Below, one piece after another: positions 1-9,606 of a DNA stretch of 16,229 nt. The DNA comes from Paraglomus occultum. Taxonomy: Eukaryota; Glomeromycota; Glomeromycetes; Paraglomerales; Paraglomeraceae. Position 1 is the stretch's first letter. Each line of letters begins with the position of its first letter. A program made the position numbers and the translations under genes. The DNA is taken from contig CAJVPJ010000814.1 in the NCBI GenBank assembly GCA_910592205.1, positions 1 to 16,229 on the forward strand, written 5' to 3'. The notes beneath the pieces were generated by a model. That model was not told where the DNA came from. It searched no databases and was given only the letters and a program-made list of their open reading frames with translations.

Positions 1-222
1 GTCCTCACCCATTATAGCATCAATATGAAGTCGAATGGTAAAGGGTCGGCTGTACCTAAATTCGCTGAGCATGCAGAGTTGGTGATTGAAATCAATGACG
101 CTCTCTCCGATCTTACCGCTCAAACTGTTCGAGTAAATCTTGCTCCTATTAATACTGCAGCTCCAATGGCGTATGCTAACAACGGTGTTGTCTACGCTCC
201 TCAAATGATTAATGTGCAATGA
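1..222 (+). CDS. 3' end of two-TM ERF4-like family protein, copy A (cut by window edge)
   Basis: The frame is open from the first base and ends in TGA at 220-222, giving the last 73 residues of a protein whose start lies outside the window. It aligns directly with the C-terminus of the intact copy at 3688-4356. Both share VLTHYS, SNGKG, then P-K-(F/Y)-AEHAELVIEI and a following D-x-L-S segment, and after that they diverge into different tails. An internal ATG at 25 exists but lies inside the conserved block, so it is not the start. The membrane segments seen in copy B would lie upstream. Function is unknown; the segment corresponds to the hydrophilic C-terminal domain of the family. I am sure of the homology to copy B, less so that the gene upstream is intact. 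Confidence 0.8.
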   Translation, partial: VLTHYSINMKSNGKGSAVPKFAEHAELVIEINDALSDLTAQTVRVNLAPINTAAPMAYANNGVVYAPQMINVQ

Positions 223-470
223 GCATATATATCGAAACAGAGTATTTTTTTTTGCCAAACATATTATTATCTACATATTAGACTTTTAAACAAATAGTTA
301 TACAGCCGACAAAACTTGACAGTTGGCTCCGGATTTGTTATGTATTCTATCCTAACTTTGTAATTTTCTACCAATTGTGTGCATATTTTGTAATGTTGTA
401 GTCGTTTTACAATCACATTTTAATATCAACATTGTGTTAAAATATGAGAATCACAAGATGGATTCTCTCT

Positions 471-476
471 AATAAA
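471..476 (+). terminator. Possible polyadenylation signal AATAAA of copy A
   Basis: AATAAA lies about 250 bases downstream of the copy A stop codon and is the first perfect match after it. In an AT-rich sequence this hexamer is common by chance, so the assignment rests on position only. Confidence 0.3.
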
Positions 477-1512
477 ACTTTGATATTAGCATTGACAGTT
501 TTGAACTTGGTCTGCATGACAAATGAACTAGCGTGCGTACATGTTAGTCCGCTAACGCCAAATATTACTTATTGCTTACAGTAAGCTCTCGCCCAAACCT
601 GGTTACGTTGCCCCTACCGTCTTTAACGCTTGGATTTTTAGACCTCGCTCGCAATTTGTTTTTTACCTGTGCCCGTATTAACATTGGGTGAAAAATATGC
701 CATACTGAAAAAAAAACACTAGCAGTAGCAATAGAACGGAGAAACGTAGAATACATTAAATATACTACGCATATGTTTGGCTAGTACTAACTGCTCAAGC
801 TATTAGTGGTAGTTCGATCATAAGAATTAATTAAAGGAAATCATGCCTATATATAAAAACTTGACGTTTTGCCAATTAGATATTATTTATACCTATGTTA
901 TAATCCAATCAATTAATCAATGTGAATGTGTTTTCCTCTCTCGTATTGTATCAATATTGTATAAGTAAGATAATAGTACGCTTTATAAGTAGTAAAATAC
1001 AATAATTTTTCATTTTGCAGTATAGGATTATCTACAGATTATCTATTGTATAAAATTAAATGTCACACGCCTTGGATAGAAACAATAATCAGGTCAATGC
1101 TTTGCTAATTCAAGTCGCATACACGAATGTTTATAAGTAGCAATAATTTCTCGTTTACAAACACATATAATGTCTAATTCTTTTTTCTAACTTAAAATTT
1201 ATGTACCAAGACTTTCGTAAATGTGGTTACCAATTGATTATCGATCTACGTCACGGGTGAAGACCCGCAACTCTGGTTACTAGTTGTATCGTAAAAACAC
1301 ATTTTCCATAATCTCTATCAGTTTATGAACGGTAAGTCTGCGTGAATTACTTTTAATCTTTAGTAGTATGAATTAACCTGGCAAAATTTAAAAATAGCGT
1401 CTTTTTTAAAACTGTTGACTGGGACACGTTAATTGAAAAGAGATTTTTTAATTAATATACCAATGTCAACATATTTATTCTCTTAAGATGCAGTATTACT
1501 TTGCTGTCAACA

Positions 1513-1557
1513 CGGTATTAGCAAGATACCGGGTATGCATGGTAATATACCGCGGTA
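1513..1557. repeat. Cluster of CGGTAT/ATACCG inverted repeats
   Basis: CGGTAT at 1513-1518 pairs with ATACCG at 1526-1531. GGTAT at 1532-1536 pairs with ATACC at 1547-1551. TACCGCGGTA at 1548-1557 is a perfect 10-bp palindrome. The same half-site is thus used about five times in 45 bases in alternating orientation. It is GC-richer than its surroundings. Confidence 0.6.
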
Positions 1558-1925
1558 ATTTATAGTTGTTAACTTGCCAATCTTATAGTTATTTTACCAC
1601 ACTTTATTAGAGTTTGTTAAGGCAAAGACAATCGATTAAATCGACCCATCTTCTTAACATCACGACGGATGCTTTGCTTATTTAAAGTTGCTTTTTTTTG
1701 ATGAAAACATTTTTATTAAAAATTTATGCGATAAAAATTAAGTTAGTGAATCGATTATTCTAGCAAAGATATTGTATTCTAACTACAAAATCGGTTTGTG
1801 TAATGCCGCATATACAGTACGTGCGTATATTTGTTCTAGACTGTTTACATAATAGTTGCACAAATTTTCTCCACAAATGTGTCTCGAAAGAAATACTTTA
1901 TTTATCATCACAGAGATCAAAGTTT

Positions 1926-1957
1926 GGTCGTATGATTTTGGTCGTATGATTTTGGTC
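1926..1957. repeat. 14-bp tandem repeat, two full units plus a stub
   Basis: GGTCGTATGATTTT occurs at 1926-1939 and again at 1940-1953, followed by GGTC at 1954-1957. The copies are identical, which suggests recent slippage. Confidence 0.85.
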
Positions 1958-3008
1958 TATGCTTTTGAAACATAGATCACCAATCACATCTGCGATTGCT
2001 AACATAAATGTCAATTTCTTTACCAGACTTTAAGCGCCAGTGATAGTCTTTGGTTACACCGTACTGATTGGCTTAAAACACATGTCTTTATTCAGCGTAT
2101 GTCTTGGAAAGTGAATCTATATCAATGCTTAAACGACAACATAGTATTTGGTTACTTGATAATGACTTTTCTCAACATAATCTATTCATAAATAATAATA
2201 CTTTGTTGGAAACTTATTTGTTATTGTTAGAACTTTATTCAACGAGTGAGCGCCAGCCTGTACTACACTTATTATTATGAAATCAAATGCTCCCAACAAC
2301 TTAAGGGGAAGCCATGCAAACAAAAATTCTGGTGAAACTTTCACCGCGATTATGTAAGACACTAATACGGGATGGCAAACTAACATAATTTCTTATGAAA
2401 GACAAGTTTAAAAAAATGACCAATTACAAAAAGTTTTCGAACTATCTATTTAAATATATAGCATATGACTATCTGCTTAATAAAATTCGGTCGTGCCGAG
2501 TAATAGGATATCCTATAATGGGAGAACAGCAGAGTAGATGTTATGTGCAACCGACCGTGAGAAAAAGTTCGTTCGGATACCAAGTTTGAGTAGCTGTGGA
2601 GAAGATAACAAATCGGCAAAAATATTAATGAGCTGCACATTTGAACGACTAACGTGTAAGCCATGCAAAAGTTTACTACTTAAAGAGAAACAAAGCTGAT
2701 AGTCAGTGGAATGTAGCACTTATTAAATTGAAATTTAAAAACGTGACACAGTATTGAAAGACAAACATATTCTCTGCAAAAGCATTGGGCGAAAACTTGG
2801 CTTGGAATTTTTTGTGCAAAGGGGGAACGTTGACCGAATTATTGAGAAAGGGTAATGTTCTAATAATGTAATGCGATCTTTCCAAGTATACAGTGAAATT
2901 CCAAGGATTTTTCTTCAGGAAAATGCATCGACAGTCTAATCTAATACTTTAATTAAACTTTGACACAGCGTTAAGAAACGGATATACCAAGCAAATTAAA
3001 AGAATTAA

Positions 3009-3687
3009 AGTAATTTATGAAAGAGATGTTAGATTATTCCACAATAAACTTGGTCAGCTCACTGTAACAAACATGTGAATTAATAATGGTTGAGCAAAAT
3101 TGTAATCGCTTACTATGTTGATTACATTCAACAATGTACGAATCATATGCTTTCTTAACTGCAAACGTCACAAATTGACAAAGCGTAATTGTGTGTTGCA
3201 CTTCACTGTACGCTGCGTGTGCAGATCAAATATTAGCCTGGGAAAAAAGCTATGACCCCGACCGATCACCCGTAACAACTGATTAGAACAAACAATGAAT
3301 CATCTGTATAGTTGTCGAAAAGCAGCTGTCTAATTTTTACGTAACGACTCCAATCAGTAAAGTCTTGAAAATTTTAATGTGGGCTTGTCGTTAGCACAAG
3401 AGCGTTTTTGGGACAGAAAAGGCGAATAGATAGCAAAATTTCTGATTCTGATTCGTGATTTTGTTTGGATAGACAAAGCTTAAAAATACAATTAGGTAAT
3501 TGATTTTTTACTCAAAGAGGAAATACATTGCGTCTACTATTTGAAATGTTGCCGTTATGCATACACTTTATTATACTCTGCCAGTCGCTGTACATAAACA
3601 GTACTCTGCAAGTTTGCTAATATATAAAGCCCCAATCTCCCGGGTTTTTTTCCCCATCCTCTAAAGCCTTTTATCATTACACTTACA
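3009..3687 (+). repeat. Upstream/promoter half of the B-C tandem duplication (B side)
   Basis: The sequence before copy B matches the sequence at about 5250-5949 in the same order. Shared blocks include AAAGAGATGT (3018 and 5259 areas), GGTCAGCT, AACATGTRAATTAATAA, CACAAATTGACAAAGC or its near match, CGACTCCAA, AGAAAAGGCGAATA, CTCAAAGAGRAAATACATTG, GCTGTACATAAACA and CTTTTAT before the start region. Similarity is clear but interrupted by many small indels and substitutions, so the duplication is old. It covers non-coding upstream sequence as well as the start of the gene. Confidence 0.8.
3621..3628 (+). promoter_or_regulatory. TATA box (TATATAAA) of copy B
   Basis: TATATAAAG sits 60 bases before the ATG of copy B and is followed by a pyrimidine-rich tract at about 3645-3662, a layout typical of fungal core promoters. 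At the equivalent place before copy C (about 5887-5896) the sequence reads ATTATATTAGG, so the box is not conserved there. Transcription probably starts in or just after the pyrimidine tract, giving a 5' leader of a few tens of bases. Confidence 0.6.
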
Positions 3688-4356
3688 ATGAAGTTTGTTA
3701 TTATTCCCCTCACCGAAGACGACGTTTCTGGTTGTGACTGTTTCGCACCTACCCATAGCTTTAAGGCAAATTGGTGTCTTGACTTGTACGGGTACCTTAG
3801 CGCCGACGAATTTCAAAAGCAACTGAAAACGATCAATGACTATATCAAAGCTTACCCTTTGCTGAGTACAAAATCAAAGAAAATACTCTCGTACATTTTC
3901 GGAGGACTGTACGGGTTTACTCTCCTCACCCTCGTGTTGATTACGTTCACTGCGTCGTTTCAAGGAAGCAGCGTATCGAGTCTTCGTCTTGCCTGTGTCG
4001 TCCTCCATCTCTTGGCTGGCATTGCGTTTTTGGCGGGGCGAAAAATAGCCGACAACGTGGCAAAGAATCGTGCCAACGCATTCAAACAGGCCATGCAACC
4101 TCTGCTCGATAAAATCAATCTGGCGGCATACCCAACCGCTAATTGGAAACTCGTATGGCGTGACGTTCTCACTCATTACAGCGTAAATATAGAGTCTAAC
4201 GGTAAAGGAAAGGCTACACCGAAATACGCTGAACATGCAGAGTTGGTAATTGAAATTCATGACGGACTGTCTGCTCGTACCGCTCACACGATTCATGTAA
4301 ATATTCCTACTGCAGTTTCTACAAAACAACTTTCTCAGATGGCTACTTTGTCATGA
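3688..4356 (+). CDS. Two-TM, ERF4/GOLGA7-like protein of a tandem family (copy B, intact)
   Basis: This is an uninterrupted 222-residue single-exon frame. The N-terminal soluble part (1-62) contains a YGYLSADEF motif at about 34-42, followed by a TIN helix. Two hydrophobic segments at about 66-90 and 98-117 look like a membrane hairpin. A charged helix (about 118-145) follows, then NWKLVWRD at about 152-159 and a conserved C-terminal block ending in ELVIEI near 190. The order 'S-x-x-EF ... IN ... hydrophobic pair ... WR ... IEI' recalls the GOLGA7/ERF4 family, the accessory subunits of DHHC palmitoyltransferases. This is a motif-level resemblance only and I hold it loosely. The ATG at 3688 is the first after the TATA box at 3621, and the relic copy C aligns from this point. 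Copies A (upstream) and C (downstream) are paralogues, so the locus is a tandem array in the same orientation. The 3' tail (from about 205) differs from copy A. Confidence 0.85.
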   Translation: MKFVIIPLTEDDVSGCDCFAPTHSFKANWCLDLYGYLSADEFQKQLKTINDYIKAYPLLSTKSKKILSYIFGGLYGFTLLTLVLITFTASFQGSSVSSLRLACVVLHLLAGIAFLAGRKIADNVAKNRANAFKQAMQPLLDKINLAAYPTANWKLVWRDVLTHYSVNIESNGKGKATPKYAEHAELVIEIHDGLSARTAHTIHVNIPTAVSTKQLSQMATLS

Positions 4357-4613
4357 GTTTATATTGAGTGCAATTTTGATAAACATACATGTTTTGAGTG
4401 TAATTATATTATTGTTAATTGCCATATTTAGATGGCGCTAGAATTTAAACATGATATTACACAATCACATTTAAAACATCAGCCCGCAAAAACTAACTTT
4501 TGTGCGTTTTTTCTAATACTGTATTTGTTTCTCAACATATTTGTTATATATATTTTTACCAATTATCGACATGTTGTTATTTACTCTTTATTAATTACAA
4601 AAGTAAATCTTTT

Positions 4614-4619
4614 AATAAA
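4614..4619 (+). terminator. Possible polyadenylation signal AATAAA of copy B
   Basis: AATAAA lies about 260 bases after the copy B stop codon, a spacing similar to the AATAAA after copy A (about 250). The similar spacing is mildly supportive, but the hexamer is frequent in this AT-rich sequence. Confidence 0.3.
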
Positions 4620-5249
4620 AATCAGTAGCTATCGCTTTAAGCTCACAGAATTGTTAAATATTTGTGTGCGCACAACCTTAGTTTACAGACATGTGTGTTG
4701 TAAATCAATAATAACGATATGCGTGCATATTTAAATATGTTTATACCCAATCTTATTGTCCAAATCTGATCTAAAACATATATTACCACAGTTGATTATT
4801 GAACGTTGCAGATATAAAACTTTGCTCTAAATTAGTAAACTGTATACAAGAATAATAGTTTTAGAAAGACGTTATTCAATTATCCGGCATACTCCTTTCT
4901 ATAATATGCATTTGTTAGTAATATTGGTAAAAATTACGATCGTTTTATCATATTTATTATACACTAGCTTGACGTATGGGCAAACTCTACCATTATTCAG
5001 AGAATAACTACTTTATTATAAATAAACGTCATCTTGCGTAAACTTTGCGGTTTAAAGAATACTATTAGCGTTAACTTGGTAATTTGTTGCCAACTCTCAC
5101 AAGCGGTAGCCGGTTTTGGAACATCATACTGTATATACAGGATATTTCTTTTATTGAGTATCGAGCAGTGAATAATGACAGATACAAATTGTTAAAAAAA
5201 ATATCGTACACATGTTATACAGTATATCTTCTGGATAGGTATACATAAG
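4620..5249. other. AT-rich spacer between copy B and the C-side repeat
   Basis: No gene is seen here. A 12-bp palindrome (CTGTATATACAG) sits at 5129-5140. A plus-strand open stretch of 100 codons at 4432-4734, starting in the copy B 3' region, is very rich in Ile, Leu and Lys. It lacks motifs and overlaps the expected polyadenylation region, so I do not treat it as a gene. Confidence 0.5.
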
Positions 5250-5949
5250 CAATTTATTAAAGAGATGTCAAATTGTTTGTACTAAACTAGGGGTCAGCTT
5301 GCTGCAATAAACATGTAAATTAATAAGAGTTGAGCAAATTACAATCGTTACATGCTGATTACTGTTTAATATTGTATGTCTTTTTAAAGTAAAAGCATTA
5401 CAAATTGACAAAGCATAATTTGTATGTAATGATATTTGTTTTGTTACGCGCCGTATACTGCGGTGCTGATCAGTCAGGAAAATTACTAACGATGAGAATG
5501 TAAATTCTTTGTAGTAGTCGTAAAGAAACATTTGATTAGCTTTTTAGGTGACGACTCCAACTGTTTGATCTTGATTTAACTGCATGCTATTCATTAAATG
5601 ATAAGAACTTTTGAGCGGTGGCAGAAAAAAGGCGAATAATTCACAAGATTTCTAATTTAATTGGGTAAATCTATTCTGATTCGATAAGAAACGGTTTGTT
5701 TGTGAAGACAGAGCTTAGCTAATTACTTCTTGCTCAAAGAGAAAATACATTGTGTTACAACGTACTTTGTACATTTCATATGCCGTAAAACATTTTTCGT
5801 GACAATTGTATTGCTACTATTGCAGCTGTACATAAACAATTTAACTATGAGAAATAGTTCAGTTTAACACTCTGCAGTTTTACTAATTATATTAGGCCCA
5901 AGTTTCTCAGCTTTTCTTTGCCTCTAGACCTTTTATTGTTACGCGCGTG
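5250..5949 (+). repeat. Upstream half of the B-C tandem duplication (C side)
   Basis: This is the counterpart of 3009-3687, aligned block by block. Landmarks are AAAGAGATGTCA near 5259, GGGTCAGCTTG near 5290, AACATGTAAATTAATAA near 5309, ACAAATTGACAAAGCATAATT near 5400, GACGACTCCAACTG near 5549, AAAAAAGGCGAATAAT near 5625, CTCAAAGAGAAAATACATTGTG near 5733 and GCTGTACATAAACAAT near 5825. The segment ends in the eroded start of the gene relic. The unit length (B start to C start) is roughly 2.25 kb. Confidence 0.8.
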
Positions 5950-6075
5950 TTACTATTTTTCCTCACTGAAGACGACGTTCGTAATTGTGGCTGTTTCGTA
6001 CGTGCCTATAGCTATGGCATCCTAACTTGCATGGCTATCTTAGTACCAAGTCAACTAATACAATTGCAATTTGGA
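5941..6075 (+). pseudogene. Relic of the ERF4-like family gene, copy C (5' fragment only)
   Basis: The sequence aligns base by base with the first roughly 130 bases of copy B. The shared run CTCAC(T/C)GAAGACGACGTT at about 5962-5979 and TGTGGCTGTTTCG at about 5986-5998 correspond to the LTEDDV and CDCF region of copy B. Several lesions are visible. The ATG is replaced (GCGTG in place of AATGAAG), there is a one-base gain just before the LTEDDV-equivalent codons, and a few bases are lost after the 'TATGGC' point. The ...CTATCTTAG... segment gives a stop near 6040. After about 6075 no similarity to copy B can be followed, so the two membrane segments and C-terminal domain are missing. Its promoter has also lost the TATA box. 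It cannot encode a family protein. Confidence 0.8.
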
Positions 6076-7021
6076 AGTTAAACCAAGACTTTATCTCAAT
6101 CTGCTTATTTACGAATGTTTTTACATTCAGACATAATTTATATTTCGACTGTTGAAAGACAAAGTAGCTTAATTTTTTAAAGAAAAAAATAACAAGTATG
6201 TCTCGTTGTATGGTTGAGAAAATAAAACACTTGCCGTGCCTATTCGAATTTAAAAGACTAACAAATAATCCGGTGAGGATATATACAATTATGTATACGC
6301 TAATACGTCCACTTAGATATTATTAGAAATAAGTTCTATTTATCTAACTCGTGTAATATTGCTAGAACCTTTAACAATAATCTGCGACATTGCTGATATT
6401 TTTTTATAATGACTGCGATTCGAATGTTACAGCATTTGCATAATGAAATTCTCTTGCTCATCAACTCATGTAAATCTATTGTCATTTGATGATAGTACCA
6501 CACATACAGTTGGTACTATTAAAAGTCTTCGCGTTACATGAAACAGAAATCAACGAACTTAATATTAATTCATTTCAAGTGGAAATCGCCCGATTCAATA
6601 TGAAGGTAGACTGTTATATTTGTGAGAAATTTGCGAAAAAGACTCAGTCTGGTCAAGATTGCTGGCCTAATTTTGTATTTTCCGTCAGAATGTTACGAAG
6701 ACGACGAAAAAAATTAAATATTCGTGACGGTTAAATGTGATCAACACGGGTATCAATATATTATTGCAAAATATGTATGATAACATAAATAATTTGTATG
6801 TCATACGCAATCAAATAAATAAAGTTTGCGACTCGACTGTGAATGACAAGTTGTATATATACAACATATCGAAGCACCCATTGTCCCTAAACTCATTATA
6901 GTTTACATAATACATTTATTAGATTTACATCGAAAAATTGCAGTTACATGTAGCTCTATGTCTGTATTATGTTTAATCACTCTATTTTTTTCAAGAAGCT
7001 CCATCCATTGTGTAAGCTGCA
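6076..7021. other. Gene-poor stretch after the copy C relic
   Basis: No convincing gene. The plus strand has an 82-codon open stretch at 6486-6734 with one Cys-x2-Cys pair (CYICEK), no start context and an alternative coding-like reading on the minus strand. It could be an exon relic or chance. No RNA gene or large repeat was recognised. Confidence 0.45.
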
Positions 7022-8120
7022 CTAGACGAGAGTATATGTTGTCTCAAGTCCATCGCTTGGATATTTTGTCTTATTAGACTCGAATGCTTCCAGTTGATCT
7101 ATTGTTGGATCAAAATAAAAACCCGACGATGCGTTCGTATAAAAGACCATGGCTAATTTACTTTCTGACGTCGGCTGGGCGTGTACTATTACTATGTCAT
7201 ATTCCACGTCGTTTGGATTTTGAAGCGTCCATTAAGCAAATATTGTTCTATCTACTTGATCGTATTCAATAAATTTCGTCAACTTGACATATTTTTCGTT
7301 AAAAAAATCCTCAGGTGACCATAACAGTGTCATGTTATTATTATATCTGCTTCGTATAATATTTTGGAAGACTTTGAAAAATTGATCTTTGAGTTCGACT
7401 TTCTCTTATGTCATTTTCAACGATTTGGAAATAAAAAAATGGAATACTTATAAGAGCAATCAAGAAATATTCGGGCCGCAAATGGACAATATATTTAGCC
7501 TCATTATGCAATGAAAATTGTTCTTCTTATTACTAAAATGAGACGCTGTATTTGTATTGTATTCGGTAACAAAACCCGATAATTATTGTATTATGAATCA
7601 TAGTCTGTATTGTATTAAAAACAACTTAAAAGTTATTAAATAACTTTTATGTTCGACAACATTATACAAAAGCTGGTAAGCACTTTTAAAAACACTAGCT
7701 AATTCTTCACTCGTCCACATAACTTACCAAGTAATTATTTTTAGACTCTTCGATTTATCATCCTGCTTCATTTGGCAAGGCATTCCCTCCACAAAGAAGA
7801 GTTTAGTTAACAAAAACGTCGACGTCTTTAACACTACACCATCCATTTGATGTAGCTAAGTTACATCCAGTATTTTACGAATTCTCCGACAATACTCAGA
7901 AGTGTATACAAAAGACGAAATCGACACTGTAGGATTATTACGACGCGATACATCAAAATAAAAGTGCCTACGTATTTGATAACCTTTTGCAATATTTCCT
8001 CCTACGCCTCACAATAACAATTTATTGTCTTATTTTACAATACAATCTAATTCTTTTGCAAGCACGCTTGTTGCCAATGGAGTAAGTGAGCTAAATATTT
8101 TATTCGCAAAGTGACTATCA
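7022..8120 (-). pseudogene. Possible old coding relic: one minus-strand frame with few stops
   Basis: Reading the minus strand in one constant frame from about 8120 down to the TAG at 7022-7024 gives about 365 codons with only about ten internal stops (TAA, TGA and TAG mixed) and no need for frame changes. At this base composition I would expect roughly twenty-five. The longest uninterrupted part is the last 71 codons, at about 7022-7236. The stops fall where Gln or Arg codons could have mutated by C-to-T change, which is compatible with a decayed gene, but this is a weak argument. I do not recognise the protein. It could be a host pseudogene or a fragment of a mobile or viral element. There is no start, promoter or splice structure I would defend. 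Confidence 0.3.
7628..7648. repeat. Perfect hairpin, 10-bp arms
   Basis: AAAAGTTATT at 7628-7637 and AATAACTTTT at 7639-7648 are exact inverted copies with one base between them. It is an almost continuous 21-bp palindrome. No flanking gene end makes it an obvious terminator. Confidence 0.75.
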
Positions 8121-8979
8121 ACCAATATTAACATAGCGTTGTATATAAACGTAACAATTATAACCGTGCATATAAGTCACCCCTGGACCATAACGCTAGT
8201 TGTAATTTATGAGCAATTAGTGAAGATGAAGCAACATACCGGGATAATTTTGTTTAAAGCAGTGAGAAATGGAAAAAGTATATGCGTACATATAGCGCGT
8301 CCCGCATTTCGTCACTGGTTTAAAAGTTTAAACAGAGCGCTCAAATTAGCATACATATATTAATGGAGCATCTATATCAGAGCGCCTATATTCAACATAC
8401 TGTGCTAGTAATGCTAGCAGGTAAAAAAAAAAATAGTCGGAAAAAGTTTAAGAGATTGTCCATTCATTACGAGTCAGGTTGTAACCTGTTTAAAAATACG
8501 ATTGTATTTTGTCGAAACGTAAACGACAGCATATTTATGGAATTTTTTTCGTAATAATTTTTAATACACGCAGTGTAACTTTACCCCTGACGGAAATATT
8601 CGTGTATACTTACAGGGTGCAGTAAAATTTCCACAAATGCGACGCCTTGGCATTGAGTGCTATGTTGCATCTATACTTTCCGTCGACCTGTAGCTTGTTC
8701 CGATTTTATCAGTGCTTAGCGTTGGATTTATTGGTTCATCAAAACAGTAATGCTAGATAGAGTTGTAGATAACGATCTAATGCTTGACGCCCTGACGCTT
8801 GCCAAGTGTCAGACAATCACGAAAAAGGAATAGTTAGTTCTTTGTGTTTCAATTCACAAAGAAGATTGAAATGCAAACTTCTGTGCGTGTGTGCATATTG
8901 ATCATAGAGCGAGCGCAGCGATAAGCGCGCACACATTGTTCAATAGCTTACTTCCGTTGGCAGTGTCTTATTGTTGTAA
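8121..8979. other. Gene-poor stretch with short inverted repeats
   Basis: There are short open stretches on plus (8139-8363 and 8363-8554) and competing coding-like readings on minus, none with a recognisable domain. Inverted repeats are present: TTCTTTGTG (8838-8846) with CACAAAGAA (8855-8863), and an imperfect GTGCGTGTGT (about 8883-8892) with GCGCGCACACA (about 8926-8936). Confidence 0.45.
8838..8863. repeat. Perfect stem-loop, 9-bp arms and 8-base loop
   Basis: TTCTTTGTG at 8838-8846 pairs exactly with CACAAAGAA at 8855-8863. The loop is TTTCAATT. Confidence 0.75.
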
Positions 8980-9157
8980 TGTCAATATATTTTTTTAACA
9001 TTCGGGGAGCAGTCATGTGTTTTAAAGGGGTCGTCTAAAGCGGGGGCAACACAAGAAATCAGTCCAATTAAATTTCAAAGATTGGCGAAGACAGACATGC
9101 TTACCGAAAGAAGAATGCCAAATGAGAAGTTTTATTTTCGGCAAGACCTCACTTGGA
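8980..9157 (+). CDS. Possible exon, followed by a consensus GTAAGT donor
   Basis: A frame opens after the stop at 8977-8979 and stays open to a TGA at about 9164, giving about 60 codons. It includes an internal ATG at 9097. At 9158-9163 there is a perfect GTAAGT, which would end the exon in the middle of a Trp/Ser-coding stretch. A pyrimidine run and AG (about 8990-9012) could serve as an acceptor. The local composition is less AT-rich than its surroundings. The minus strand is also open here, so coding direction is not certain. The next plus-strand candidate exon is at 9622-9888. I do not recognise the protein. Confidence 0.25.
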
Positions 9158-9316
9158 GTAAGTGATCAGAAACTAACTGCTTTCTTATATCGTATACTTT
9201 GTTACTGACGCTTTGGATTTATCGCTACATATCAGTTTATTTATGGAACTTTGACATCCAATGTGAGTATTTGCACATCTGATTTTTTGTTTCTATTCGT
9301 TTCTACTTTCTTTCCT

Positions 9317-9475
9317 TTAACTTACTAAATCGTCTACTTCTATGCATTTTTTTCCTGACTCTACTACTATCCGTTTCAACCTACTAATTATTCACTTTTA
9401 CAATTTTTTCTGACTACTAAATTGTTTGTTTCTATCTGCTCCTGACTTACTAAATTGTTCGCTTTTTGACTTTCC
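9317..9475. repeat. Pyrimidine-rich degenerate repeat, about 30-33 bp period
   Basis: The plus strand is strongly pyrimidine-biased. ACTAAAT or ACTAATT recurs at 9324, 9383, 9416 and 9449, giving intervals of 59 (about two units), 33 and 33. The unit is roughly CTGACTTACTAAATTGTT followed by a T/C-rich tail. It could be a minisatellite or, if the flanking exons are real, a repeat inside an intron that contains branch-point-like CTAAT/CTAAA sequences. Confidence 0.6.
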
Positions 9476-9606
9476 CAAAAACTGTAACTGGTTATTGTTT
9501 GTAATTACTGCTGTCTGAACAAATATCGATAAATAAAGATCCATACAAATTGAGCAACGCAATCATATCTATGTGTGACAAACTATAGTTAGGTGTGACA
9601 AATGTT

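Larger units (their letters stand above)
223..3000. other. Long AT-rich intergenic stretch, no gene recognised
   Basis: After copy A there are about 2.8 kb without a convincing gene. A polyadenylation-like AATAAA lies at 471-476, about 250 bases after the copy A stop. Open stretches are short: 565-756 on minus, 2077-2278 and 2395-2589 on plus. They show no recognisable domain and fit chance at this base composition. The stretch also contains a 14-bp tandem repeat near 1926, a cluster of small palindromes near 1513-1557, and a perfect 14-bp palindrome (ATAGGATATCCTAT) at 2503-2516. Confidence 0.6.

Noticed and set aside
1219-1290. A GGTTAC...GGGTGAAGACCC... structure that at first resembled a tRNA
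   Set aside because: The arms do not form a cloverleaf, and the conserved TTCGA box and A-box are absent.
541-2589. A plus-strand frame that reads as protein-like over about 680 codons
   Set aside because: It has about 44 stops, close to the rate expected by chance for this base composition. The open pieces at 2077-2278 and 2395-2589 are the kind of length that appears by chance in six frames. The exercise showed that protein-like impressions are unreliable here.
3874-4329. A 151-codon minus-strand open frame
   Set aside because: It lies wholly opposite copy B, which has paralogues, a promoter and a conserved protein sequence. It is an antisense shadow.
6486-6734. An 82-codon plus-strand frame with a Cys-x2-Cys pair
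   Set aside because: There is no start context, no full metal-binding motif and no homologue recognised. The minus strand gives an equally plausible reading. It is described only as part of the gene-poor stretch.
8139-8554. Two adjacent plus-strand open frames (74 and 63 codons)
   Set aside because: They have no domain and no promoter, and the minus strand reads as well or better over the same bases. Lengths are within chance.
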